A stretch of DNA of 34,603 nt, taken from NCBI GenBank assembly GCA_023129715.1, contig JAGMBO010000012.1, positions 1 to 34,603 of the forward strand, written 5' to 3'. The stretch's first letter is position 1. Every line of letters starts with the position of its first letter. This document shows, in pieces, positions 8,023-15,862 of the stretch. The notes under the pieces were generated by a model. It worked only from the letters and a program-made list of their open reading frames with translations, searched no databases and was not told the origin of the DNA. The stretch comes from Candidatus Eiseniibacteriota bacterium. GTDB lineage: Bacteria; Eisenbacteria; RBG-16-71-46; CAIMUX01; WJJG01. A program made the position numbers and the translations under genes.

Positions 8023-9459
8023 TCACTCGCGACGCAGCGCCTGCACCGGATCGACGCGCGCCGCCCGCGCGGCCGGCAGCAGGCCCGAGAGGAGACTGAC
8101 GACCACGCCGAAGCCGATCGCCGCAGCGGCGAGGCCGGCGGTCATCACGAAGAAATCGATCGGGGGATTGCCCTGGGAGACGAGCAGGCGGCCGACAATC
8201 AATGAGAGGATCCGCGAGACCCCCCAGCCGAGCAGCCACCCCCCCACCGAACCGAGCAACCCGATCAGCCCCGACTCGACCAGAAACAGCCAGCGGATCT
8301 GGCTGTCGCGTGCCCCCAAGGACTTCAGAATGCCGATCTCACGCACCCGCTCGAGGATCGACATGACCATCGTGTTGAGGATCCCGAGCGCCGCGACGGC
8401 CAGAGCGACGATCCCGACGACACCGACGATGATATCGAAGATCAGAAACGCGCGGCGCATGCGCGCGAACTCGGCGGCAAAGCTGAGCACCTGGAGACCG
8501 CGGGCCTCGATCGCCTCGCGCACAGCCTCTGCATCGGCGCGTTGATCGAGCGTGACGACCGCCAGCGGATACCCCGCACCCGCCCCCGCGCTCATGCGGG
8601 CCAACAGCTCGATCGGATTACTGAACCCGAGTCGATCGAGACCGCCGGCGATCCCGGAAGGCACGAGGGCGTCATGGAGGCGAAAACCCCACCCGCGCTC
8701 GACCTCGATGACTCCAACGACGGCGAGCCGACACCGGTTCTCGCCCAGGCGGGAGAGGTAGAACTCGCTGATTCCCTGCCCGAGGGCACGCAGCTCATCC
8801 GGCAGGCGCTCGTCTTCCAGCATCGGGCCGACGAACTCGCGCACCAGCGCGCCCCGACCCGCCGCCTGCAGGGTGATCGTATCGCCGACAATCGAGTCCG
8901 GCGCCGCCTCCCACGCGCGCAGCACCCGGTCACTCAAGACGATCTCGGGAACCGAGTCGGCGGTGAAGAACCGCCCGGCGAGGATCTTTCTGACACCGCG
9001 CTTCTGCCCGAAGCTCGCGGGCAGCGCCTGCGCGGTGACCTCGCGTTCCTGCGAACCCCAGACGAGCCGGGCATCGAAGGTATCCTGCGGATAGACGTGC
9101 ACGACTCCCGGCAGGGCGGCAATCGCCTCGATGGCGGCATCGTCGAGAATGACAATCGAATCGGCAGCGCCTCCGGTGTCTTCCCCAACCACCTCGGCTG
9201 CAGCCGCGGAATCGTCCGGATCCTCCCCATCGACCACCACCCCGGGTCCCCCACTCGGACCGCCCGGCATGACATGGAGGGTATTGAACAAACCCAGCTC
9301 ACGGAACTCGGCCGACACGTTGCGCTGCAATCCGAAGGCGAAGGAGAACATCGTCACCAAGGCGCCGATACCGATCGCAACGCCCGCCACGGTCAGCCCC
9401 GTGCGCAGCTTCATCCGCCAGAGATTGCCCGCCGCCATGCCGAGGAATTCCCCTAGCAT
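8023..9459 (-). CDS. FtsX/MacB-type ABC transporter permease (478 aa)
   Basis: Inner-membrane permease of the type VII (MacB/LolCE/FtsX) ABC class, which work as mechanotransmitters rather than classic channels. Topology matches the family: one N-terminal TM at about 20-43 (LTVAGVAIGIGALVTMFSF), a large periplasmic MacB_PCD-type domain at about 45-320, and three C-terminal TMs. The hallmark cytosolic coupling segment REIGILKSLGARDSQIRWLF lies between TM2 and TM3, and the protein ends with the typical ARVDPVQALRRE. The periplasmic domain has an acidic Gly/Ala-rich loop near 65-100 (GGPGVVVDGEDPDDSAAAA). ATG at 9459 overlaps the end of the ATPase gene by 7 bases, showing coupling. The substrate could be a lipoprotein, macrolide or peptide; no adaptor gene is adjacent. 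Confidence 0.92.
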   Translation of the reverse strand: MLGEFLGMAAGNLWRMKLRTGLTVAGVAIGIGALVTMFSFAFGLQRNVSAEFRELGLFNTLHVMPGGPSGGPGVVVDGEDPDDSAAAAEVVGEDTGGAADSIVILDDAAIEAIAALPGVVHVYPQDTFDARLVWGSQEREVTAQALPASFGQKRGVRKILAGRFFTADSVPEIVLSDRVLRAWEAAPDSIVGDTITLQAAGRGALVREFVGPMLEDERLPDELRALGQGISEFYLSRLGENRCRLAVVGVIEVERGWGFRLHDALVPSGIAGGLDRLGFSNPIELLARMSAGAGAGYPLAVVTLDQRADAEAVREAIEARGLQVLSFAAEFARMRRAFLIFDIIVGVVGIVALAVAALGILNTMVMSILERVREIGILKSLGARDSQIRWLFLVESGLIGLLGSVGGWLLGWGVSRILSLIVGRLLVSQGNPPIDFFVMTAGLAAAAIGFGVVVSLLSGLLPAARAARVDPVQALRRE

Positions 9460-10163
9460 CGGCCCTCCGCGGTGGGTCCGACCTCCCGATGGGTCGTCTC
9501 GCGCACGATTCGCCCGTAGCTCATCTCCAGCGTGCGGTGGACCGCCCGCTGCGCCAATTGCTGATCGTGGGTGACCACCACGATGGTCAGGCCCGCGGCG
9601 CTCAGTCGGGCAAACCACTCGGCCAGCCGGGCGGAGTTCTCTTGATCGAGATTCCCGGTCGGTTCATCGGCCAGCAGGAGTCGGGGGCGTTTCGCCAGCG
9701 CCCGGGCAAGCGCCACGCGCTGCTGCTCGCCGCCGGAGAGATCTCCCGGACGGTGGTGCAGGCGGTCGGCCAGGCCGAGCTCGGTCAGCGTCTCTTCGGC
9801 GCGGCGGAGGCGCTCACGCGCGGGGAGTCCGATGAAGAGCATGCCGAGGGCGACATTCTGAAGTGCGCTCTGGTGAGGAATGAGATTGAAGGACTGGAAG
9901 ACCATCCCGATCCAGCGCGCACGATACTCGGCGATGCGGGCAGGCGGCATCTCGGTCAGCGACCCCGCGGAGGTCTCGATGCTGCCCGCGGTCGGGTGAT
10001 CCAGTCCGGCAAGGAGATTGAGCAGCGTCGACTTGCCCGAGCCGGAAGCTCCAACGATGCGGACATGCTCCCCCGAACGCACATGGAAGTCGACGCCGTC
10101 GAGCGCCCGGATCTCCTCCCCCCCCAACCGATAGACTCGCGTCAGCCCCTTTGCCTTCAGCAT
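9453..10163 (-). CDS. ABC transporter ATP-binding protein, LolD/MacB family (236 aa)
   Basis: Cytosolic ATPase that powers the adjacent permease. All nucleotide-binding motifs are intact: Walker [10 protein letters not shown] (38-46), Q-loop Q90 in VFQSFNL, signature LSGGEQQR (142-149), Walker B RLLLADE with catalytic E167 followed by PTGNLD, and H-loop H199 (VVTHD). The A-loop aromatic is probably Tyr11. The LPTL-like insertion ([15 protein letters not shown]) and the length of 236 aa are typical of the LolD/MacB/FtsE group. The start at 10163 begins directly at the conserved [11 protein letters not shown]; no strong Shine-Dalgarno is seen, so initiation may be weak or leaderless. It is the first gene of an operon with permease and epimerase, and divergent from the tricorn-like protease across a 277-bp region holding 32-bp repeats. 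Confidence 0.94.
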   Translation of the reverse strand: MLKAKGLTRVYRLGGEEIRALDGVDFHVRSGEHVRIVGASGSGKSTLLNLLAGLDHPTAGSIETSAGSLTEMPPARIAEYRARWIGMVFQSFNLIPHQSALQNVALGMLFIGLPARERLRRAEETLTELGLADRLHHRPGDLSGGEQQRVALARALAKRPRLLLADEPTGNLDQENSARLAEWFARLSAAGLTIVVVTHDQQLAQRAVHRTLEMSYGRIVRETTHREVGPTAEGRC

Positions 10164-10194
10164 GCCGGATCTTGGTCCGGCCTCAGGGGTCGGT

Positions 10195-10307
10195 GCAACC
10201 CACGATCCACCAATGCATGAGATGTCGCAACCCACGACCCACCGGCGCACGAGATGTCGCAACACTCGATCCACCGACGCATGCGATGTCGCAACCCTCG
10301 CCGTCCC
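10195..10307. repeat. 32-bp tandem repeat, three copies plus a partial fourth
   Basis: Units start at 10195, 10227, 10259 and 10291 (the last about 17 bases). Each begins gcaac, carries an invariant central cgaYccacc and ends with gatgtc. Copies differ at about 3-7 positions, so they are old enough to have diverged. The array fills the middle of the intergenic region between the divergent ABC operon (start 10163) and tricorn-like gene (start 10441). Because 32 is not a multiple of 3 and the copies lie outside any gene, regulatory sites or neutral tandem duplication are the likely explanations. Confidence 0.85.
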
Positions 10308-10377
10308 GATTCCGTATCAGGGAATGCAGGGCTCCTCTTGCATCTGGCATCCCCCAGGTCGGTGCGCCCCCTTGCCC

Positions 10378-10407
10378 TTGCGGGCCGGGGGGCGTGCCTG
10401 GTATCTT
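10378..10407 (+). promoter_or_regulatory. Possible sigma-70-like promoter for the tricorn-like gene
   Basis: TTGCGG (10378-10383) and TATCTT (10402-10407) are 18 bases apart. Transcription would begin near 10414, about 27 bases before the ATG at 10441, which has GGAGG at 10432-10436. The hexamers are only moderate matches. Confidence 0.3.
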
Positions 10408-10440
10408 GTTGTTCATATTGTCCTTACATCTGGAGGCGAC

Positions 10441-13400
10441 ATGGGGACTCACTTGTTCAGCGCATCGAGAACGATCCGGACCTTGCTTCTGGCACTCGGT
10501 GTCGCGGCGGGTCTGTCGGCAGCCGGCAACGCGGTCGCCCGGCCGGGATACCTGCGCTACCCGGACATCCATGGAGAGCGCGTGGTCTTCGCGGCCGAGG
10601 GGGATCTCTGGCTCGCCTCCCTGGATGGCGGCGACGTGCGGCGCGTCACCTCCCACCCGGGAACCGAGAGCTATCCCCGCTTCTCCCCCGATGGCGCATG
10701 GATCGCCTTCTCCGGCGACTACGACGGAAACCGTGATGTCTTCGTCATGTCGGCCAGCGGCGGAGAGCCACGCCGTCTCACCTGGCACCCCGGGAGTGAC
10801 TATGTCGTCGGCTGGACCCCCGACGGCTCGCGGGTCATCTTTCGCAGCCGCCGCCACTCACCCCACGGCGACGACGAGCTCTTCTCGATTCCCTTCCGGG
10901 GAGGCGATCCTGAGAAGTTCCCGCTCGGACGGGCGAACTGGATCGACATCGATCCCGCCACCGGCAGGTACGCCTTCACGCGCAATTGGGGAGGCGGTAC
11001 CTGGAAGCGTTACCGCGGCGGGACGGCGCCTGAGATCTGGGTCGGCGATCCCGCGCCGGCCGACTACGCCCAGGTGACCGACTTCGATGGCCTCGATCTC
11101 TATCCGATGTGGCATGGAGGACTGATCTACTTCCTCTCCGACAAGGGCGGCACCAGCAATCTCTGGTCGATGCGGCCAGATGGGAGTGAACGCAAGCGCC
11201 TGACCCACTTCGACGAGTGGGACGCCGACCGGCCCGCCATGGGGCCCGAGGGGCGCATCGTCTTCTCGCTCGCCGGTGATTTGCACCTCTATGATCCCGG
11301 CGCGGATCGCGAGAGCACCCTGCGCATCGATCTGCCCAGCGAGCGCGTGCTGACTCGCCGGCGATACCCCGATCCCGCCCGCTACGTGACCGAAGCGACC
11401 CTCGCGCCCGACGGCGAGCGCGTCCTCGTCGTCGCGCGCGGCGAGATCTTCTCGATCCCCGTCGAGGAGGGCCTGACCCTCCCCCTCACCCGCGGCAGCG
11501 GAGCGCGCGAGTGCCGTGTCGGCTTCGGCCCCGAGGGCAAGCGGGTGATCTACGTCACCGACGAGAGTCATGATGAGGCGATCGTCTCGGCCGATGCCTG
11601 GGGCCGGGGAGAGGTCGAGGTGATCAGGGCGCCCGGGAAGGGCTGGCATTTTCCGCCGCGCTGGTCACCCGACGGTAAGTGGATCGCCTACGCCGATATG
11701 ACCCAGAGGCTCTATGTCGTGCCGGCGGAGGGAGGACGCCCCCGCGAAATCGATCACTGCGAGGCCTCCGAAATCCGGCAATACACATGGAGCCCCGATG
11801 GGCGTTGGCTCGCCTATGCAAAGAACAACGAGATCTATTACAGTTCGATCTTCATCTACGACGTTGTCGAGGATGAGGTCCACCAGGTAACCGACTGGAC
11901 CACCGATGACCGTGACCCCGTCTGGGATCCGGAGGGTCGCTACCTGCACTTCCTCAGTGATCGCACGATGAACCCGGTCGTCGACTGGTTCGATTTCGAG
12001 TCGATCATCACCGAACCCTCGCGGCCCTACCTGCTCTTGCTGCGCCCCGACGTCGAGAACCCCCTCGCCGAAACCGCCGGGATCCCTCCCGGAGATGACG
12101 AGGAGGACGACGAGGCGGCAGAGAAAGACAGCGACGAGGATGAAAGCAAGGATGAGGGCACGGGCGAGAGCGATGGCGGCGGCCAGGCCGACGGAGAGGA
12201 GGCCGGCGCGGAGGATGAAGAGGAACTCACGCCGGTCGAGATCGAATTCGAAGGACTCGCCGATCGCATCCTCGAGCTTCCCGTCGAACCGGGACGCTAC
12301 GACGGACTCGCGGCGACCGCGAAGAAGATCTTCTACGTCTCCGCTCCCGTCGAGGGGCTCGTCGGAGCCTCCCCCTTCGGCGATGAGGAGGAACCGAGCG
12401 CAACCTTGATGGCCTTCGATCTCGAGGAGCAGGAGGCCGACGTCTTCCTGGCGGGTGTCGCCGGATTCGAATTGCAGCCCGAGGCGGAGAAGATGCTGGT
12501 CTTCAAGGGCCGCGGCCGGATCTACGTGGTCGGCGCCGAATCGCCGCCGGGCAGCGATCTCTCCGACTCCCAAGTCTCGCTCGACGACATCGTCATCGAG
12601 CTCGATCCTCAGGATGAGTGGGAGCAGATCTACTTTGAAGCCTGGCGACACATGCGTGACTTCTACTGGGACGAGGGGATGCATGGCCTCCACTGGGAGG
12701 GGATCCGCGACCAATACGCCAGCCTCCTGCCGCGCATCGGGGAGCGGGCCGAGTTGCGCAGCATCCTGGCCGACATGATCGGTGAGCTTTCGACCGGCCA
12801 CACCTATGTCTGGGGCGGGGATCAGGGACGCGATGTCCCCCGCTACCCGACGGGTTTGCTCGGCGCGCGGCTCGCCCGTGAGGGGGAGGTCTTCCGCGTC
12901 GAACAGATCTATCGCGGCGGGCCGCCCGACCGCGTGCGCTCGCCCCTAGCCGAGCCGGAGGTTGCCGTCGAGGAGGGTGACTACATCCTGGCCGTCAATC
13001 TGCAGCCCTTCTCTTCCGACCTGCCGTTCGAGGCGAATCTGGAAAACCTGGCGGGCAAGGAGGTCTTGCTCACGGTCAACGAGCGGCCCGAGATGGAAGG
13101 TTCTCGCCAGGTCGTCGTCACGCCCCTGCGCGGCGAGCGCGATCTGATCTACACCGACTGGGTCCGGCGCAATCGCGAATACGTTGCCGAGAAGACCGAC
13201 GACAAAATCGGCTATATCCACATGCCGGACATGATGGGTGATGGACTCGCGACCTTCGATGCCTGGTTCTATCCGCAGCTCATCCGCGAGGGCATGGTCG
13301 TCGATAGTCGCTGGAACGGCGGCGGGATGGTCTCGCAGCTGATCCTCGCGCGCTTCCAGCGCCACATCATCAGCTGGGATCGCGACCGCCACGGCGGCGT

Positions 13401-13827
13401 CTCGACTTATCCCTGGCGGGTGCTCAACGGACCATTCGTCGTGCTGACCAACGAACACGCCGGCTCCGACGGCGACATCTTCCCCGCGGCGGTACAGCTC
13501 GCCGGCCTGGCCCCCGTGATCGGCAAGCGCTCCTGGGGCGGTGTGGTCGGCATTCGCGGCGGCATTCCGCTGGTGGACGGCGGAGTTTTCACTCGCCCCG
13601 AGGGCGCCTGGTGGGATCACCGGCGGGGCTGGGGCCTCGAGGGGCGCGGGGTTGAGCCCGACATCGTCGTCGAGAACTTGCCACAGGATCTCGCCCGCGG
13701 GATCGACGCCCAGCTCGATCGCGGAATCGCGGAGGTGTTGCGCCTCCGCCGCGAGCGCCCTCCGCTGGAGCCGAAGTTCGGCCCGGCGCCCGATCGCAGC
13801 CGCAGGGCCTATCGCGACGAGCAGTAG
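10441..13827 (+). CDS. Exported tricorn-like S41 protease with beta-propeller and PDZ domains (1128 aa)
   Basis: Large peptidase of the tricorn family (S41), expected to trim peptides outside the cytoplasm because an N-terminal signal sequence is visible (TLLLALGVAAGLSAAGNAVA, residues 14-33). The start at 10441 follows GGAGG by 4 nt. Residues 33 to about 540 contain TolB/WD-like propeller repeats (FSPDGAWIAFSGDYDGNRDV, WTPDGSRVIFRS, WSPDGKWIAY, WSPDGRWLAYAK). A strongly acidic Asp/Glu/Gly stretch at about 547-596 interrupts the second propeller. The tricorn C1 region carries S784 and H787 (ELSTGHTYVWGG). A PDZ domain lies at about 810-905. The S41 core starts near 920 (GYIHMPDM, VVDSRWNGGG), with nucleophile S1009 (EHAGSDGD) and a probable E1067 (LEGRGVEPDI). 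The length fits archaeal tricorn (about 1070) plus signal peptide and acidic insert. It ends just before a 17-bp repeat array, convergent with the radical SAM gene. Confidence 0.95.
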   Translation: MGTHLFSASRTIRTLLLALGVAAGLSAAGNAVARPGYLRYPDIHGERVVFAAEGDLWLASLDGGDVRRVTSHPGTESYPRFSPDGAWIAFSGDYDGNRDVFVMSASGGEPRRLTWHPGSDYVVGWTPDGSRVIFRSRRHSPHGDDELFSIPFRGGDPEKFPLGRANWIDIDPATGRYAFTRNWGGGTWKRYRGGTAPEIWVGDPAPADYAQVTDFDGLDLYPMWHGGLIYFLSDKGGTSNLWSMRPDGSERKRLTHFDEWDADRPAMGPEGRIVFSLAGDLHLYDPGADRESTLRIDLPSERVLTRRRYPDPARYVTEATLAPDGERVLVVARGEIFSIPVEEGLTLPLTRGSGARECRVGFGPEGKRVIYVTDESHDEAIVSADAWGRGEVEVIRAPGKGWHFPPRWSPDGKWIAYADMTQRLYVVPAEGGRPREIDHCEASEIRQYTWSPDGRWLAYAKNNEIYYSSIFIYDVVEDEVHQVTDWTTDDRDPVWDPEGRYLHFLSDRTMNPVVDWFDFESIITEPSRPYLLLLRPDVENPLAETAGIPPGDDEEDDEAAEKDSDEDESKDEGTGESDGGGQADGEEAGAEDEEELTPVEIEFEGLADRILELPVEPGRYDGLAATAKKIFYVSAPVEGLVGASPFGDEEEPSATLMAFDLEEQEADVFLAGVAGFELQPEAEKMLVFKGRGRIYVVGAESPPGSDLSDSQVSLDDIVIELDPQDEWEQIYFEAWRHMRDFYWDEGMHGLHWEGIRDQYASLLPRIGERAELRSILADMIGELSTGHTYVWGGDQGRDVPRYPTGLLGARLAREGEVFRVEQIYRGGPPDRVRSPLAEPEVAVEEGDYILAVNLQPFSSDLPFEANLENLAGKEVLLTVNERPEMEGSRQVVVTPLRGERDLIYTDWVRRNREYVAEKTDDKIGYIHMPDMMGDGLATFDAWFYPQLIREGMVVDSRWNGGGMVSQLILARFQRHIISWDRDRHGGVSTYPWRVLNGPFVVLTNEHAGSDGDIFPAAVQLAGLAPVIGKRSWGGVVGIRGGIPLVDGGVFTRPEGAWWDHRRGWGLEGRGVEPDIVVENLPQDLARGIDAQLDRGIAEVLRLRRERPPLEPKFGPAPDRSRRAYRDEQ

Positions 13828-13875
13828 CCCGGGCGGCCGGTTCTCTGCCGGAAATGCCCGAGGGCAGATGCGGTT

Positions 13876-13995
13876 CAGCGTTGGACGCGGCTCAGCGTTG
13901 GATGGGACTCAGCGTTGGATGTGGCTCAGCGTTGGATGGGACTCAGCGTTGGATGGGGCTCAGCGTTGGATGGGGCTCAGCGTTGGATGGGGCTC
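13876..13995. repeat. 17-bp tandem repeat, seven copies, at a convergent gene junction
   Basis: Units beginning cagcgttgga start at 13876, 13893, 13910, 13927, 13944, 13961 and 13978, exactly 17 bases apart, and differ mainly at bases 11-16. The array begins about 50 bases after the tricorn-like stop and extends into the last codons of the radical SAM reading frame on the other strand. The stop codon of that frame at 13977-13979 is made by the repeat, and every unit carries the same TGA on the minus strand. Without spacers of unique sequence this is a minisatellite-like array, not a CRISPR. Confidence 0.95.
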
Positions 13996-14208
13996 GGGGT
14001 ATCTGGCTCCCGCCCCTCACTGCGCGCGGTGAACAGCCGCCGCGTCACCCGCCGCAGTAGTTCGAGCAGGAACCGGGGACGCAGGAGCAAGTAGGCATAA
14101 CGGCGGAAGAAGATGTGGGGGTGATAAAGCAGCGGCCGCAGGTACTGCAGCGTCCAATTCTTGTTGACCAGAGTGGTGATCTGCTCCGCGGTGAATTCCT
14201 CAGTACTC
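13977..14208 (-). pseudogene. Out-of-frame C-terminal part of the radical SAM gene
   Basis: This stretch reads VSTEEFTAEQ, then WTLQYLRPLLYHPHIFFRR and a basic LRPRFLLELLRRVTRRLF segment. That is the kind of amphipathic, Arg-rich tail found at the C-terminus of B12-binding radical SAM proteins. It lies one frame away from the upstream gene, which ends prematurely at 14200 just after seven consecutive G (minus strand; C7 at 14210-14216). Removing one G joins the two into a continuous 526-residue protein. Its own possible start, GTG at 14222, has no ribosome binding site of its own, so an independent gene is unlikely. The last residues (PSPIQR) are encoded by the 17-bp repeat. Confidence 0.75.
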
Positions 14209-15558
14209 ACCCCCCCGCCCACGGGTCGAGGAGTTCTGGGTGAAATTGAAGTCTTCCGGAATATAGCCCTGCGCCTTACACGTCTCGTAGGCGGGCGTCC
14301 CGGGCAGCGGGAAGAAGGCGAATAGATTGGCGGCCTCCAGTCTCAGGCTCTTAACGAAGTCGATCGTCTGATGGATCTGCGCCATCGTCTCGCCCGGCAG
14401 GCCAATCATGAACAACGCATTGTGGCGGATGTCGTACTTCTGGACTATGCGGACCTTCTCGACCGCATCTTCCAGCTTCAACGGCTTGTGCATGATCTTG
14501 GTGAGCACCTCTTGTGAACCCGATTCGAAGGCCAGCACGATCTCGCTCACCCCGCTCGCCTTCATCAAGCGCACCAACTCCTCGTCCAGCGTCCAGACGG
14601 CCAGTCCATTGGGAGCGCTCCAACGGATCTTGTATCCCCGATCGAGGATGCCCTGCAGAATCGCCTTGGCCCGGGGCACATCGGCGGTGAAGTTGTCGTC
14701 CTCAATGTGGAACTCATCGATTCCGTACTTCTCAATGCATTCTCCGATCTCGTCGAGCACGTTCTCGGGGCTGCGGTTGCGCAACCGCTTCTGGACCCCC
14801 CAGAAGATGGTCGATGAGCAGAAGGTGCACCGCGATGGACACCCGCGCCCGGTGAAGAACGACGTGCTGGAGCATCCATGGGCGAAGACGATGTGGGGCA
14901 CATTGATCTCCGCATAGCGCTTCATCGGCATGAGGTCACGCGCGGGAAAGGGAATCCCATCGACGTCCATGATCGACGTCGTCATCGGCTGAACGACGAT
15001 GGAACCATCCCGGCGATAGGCGAGCCCATCGAGCTCAGCCAGCGATGCGCCCGTCTCGATGGCTGTCAGCAGCTCGCGCAGGCGTTGTTCCCCCTCGCCG
15101 AGGACGATGTAGTCGATGTCATCTCCGGCCGGGCGCGCAAAGCACTCCTCGGCAAGGAAGGTCGGGTGATTGCCGCCGACGATCGTGACGATACGCGAGT
15201 CGATCTTCTTGGCGAGGGTCGCGATCTCCTCGACCACCGGATAGGTCGGCGAGAAGGGGCAGGAGATGCCGACGACATCGGGAGTGAAGGCCCGGATGCG
15301 TTCGGCGATCGCATCCATGGAGAGCCCATAGCGGAAGAACCCGTTGATGTCGTCTTCTTCGTGCTCGTACCCATCGGCGCTCGCATCCAGGACCGCCACC
15401 TCGTAGCGATCCCGGATGTAGGCCGCCAGGTAGCTGACGCCCAGGGGCATCTGACAGAACTTGAGTGATTCGCGCGCGATGCGGATCGGCGGATGGATGA
15501 GAAGGACGCGCCTCACCTGACGGCGAGGAACATCTCCCCCCGCGCTCTGCTCTGGCAT
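14200..15558 (-). CDS. B12-binding-type radical SAM protein, truncated by an apparent frameshift (452 aa as read)
   Basis: Radical SAM enzyme with an N-terminal cobalamin-binding-like Rossmann domain (about 15-190: VRRVLLIHPP, GVSYLAAYI, VVGISCPF, IVTIVGGNHPT, DYIVLGEGE) followed by the radical SAM barrel. The [4Fe-4S] cluster cysteines are C240, C244 and C247 (GCPSRCTFC). Further barrel signatures are FHIEDDNF, LAFESGSQEVL and FMIGLPGETM. This class includes methyltransferases, hopanoid and lipid-tailoring enzymes, and tRNA or natural-product enzymes; the substrate cannot be told. The start at 15558 has GGGAGG 5-6 nt upstream. The frame stops at 14200 after a seven-G run, and the family C-terminus continues in another frame to 13977. 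The catalytic core is complete before the break. No operon partner lies on this strand. Confidence 0.9.
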   Translation of the reverse strand: MPEQSAGGDVPRRQVRRVLLIHPPIRIARESLKFCQMPLGVSYLAAYIRDRYEVAVLDASADGYEHEEDDINGFFRYGLSMDAIAERIRAFTPDVVGISCPFSPTYPVVEEIATLAKKIDSRIVTIVGGNHPTFLAEECFARPAGDDIDYIVLGEGEQRLRELLTAIETGASLAELDGLAYRRDGSIVVQPMTTSIMDVDGIPFPARDLMPMKRYAEINVPHIVFAHGCSSTSFFTGRGCPSRCTFCSSTIFWGVQKRLRNRSPENVLDEIGECIEKYGIDEFHIEDDNFTADVPRAKAILQGILDRGYKIRWSAPNGLAVWTLDEELVRLMKASGVSEIVLAFESGSQEVLTKIMHKPLKLEDAVEKVRIVQKYDIRHNALFMIGLPGETMAQIHQTIDFVKSLRLEAANLFAFFPLPGTPAYETCKAQGYIPEDFNFTQNSSTRGRGGEY

Positions 15559-15581
15559 CCAAGCCTCCCGGGAAAACGCAC

Positions 15582-15609
15582 GCCCGGGCTCTCCGAAGCG
15601 AGCCCGGGC
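15582..15609. other. GC-rich hairpin in the radical SAM / RND adaptor intergenic region
   Basis: GCCCGGGCTC (15582-15591) and GAGCCCGGGC (15600-15609) are perfect complements around an 8-base loop. It lies 24 bases upstream of the radical SAM start, so it would fold in that gene's 5' leader. On the + strand it is followed by cagcagcaaactatttattg rather than a T tract, so an intrinsic terminator is doubtful. Confidence 0.6.
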
Positions 15610-15624
15610 AGCAGCAAACTATTT

Positions 15625-15630
15625 ATTGTA
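15625..15630 (-). promoter_or_regulatory. Possible -10 element for the radical SAM gene
   Basis: On the minus strand TACAAT is followed by an AT-rich stretch (aaatagttt), which stands out in GC-rich DNA. Transcription would start near 15617 and include the hairpin at 15582-15609. No good -35 hexamer is seen 16-18 bases upstream, so this is tentative. Confidence 0.35.
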
Positions 15631-15862
15631 CCAGACCGCCGGCCGGCTTCACATTCAGAGGCATCGGCGGGCGCTGGCAGCGGCCGTCCCGGATCGGCCG
15701 TGGCAGCCTTTGTGGAACCCTCGTTGCACCGCCCCCGTAGTTGTCCGCAGGAGGGGTGGAGATCTCCCGACGGGATCCGTCCAGGGGCCTCCCGTATTCT
15801 TCGGCCATCTGGCGCGACGGCTCCACGTCTCCTCGAGAACACATGATCGTTGGAGGTCGGCA

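Noticed and set aside
10195-13995. CRISPR arrays suggested by regularly spaced repeats at 10195 and 13876
   Set aside because: Units are contiguous with no unique spacers and no cas genes are present; they are tandem repeats.
13977-14222. An independent small gene of 81 codons after the radical SAM gene
   Set aside because: Its content fits the missing C-terminus of the radical SAM protein, it overlaps the G7 slip site, and it has no ribosome binding site of its own.
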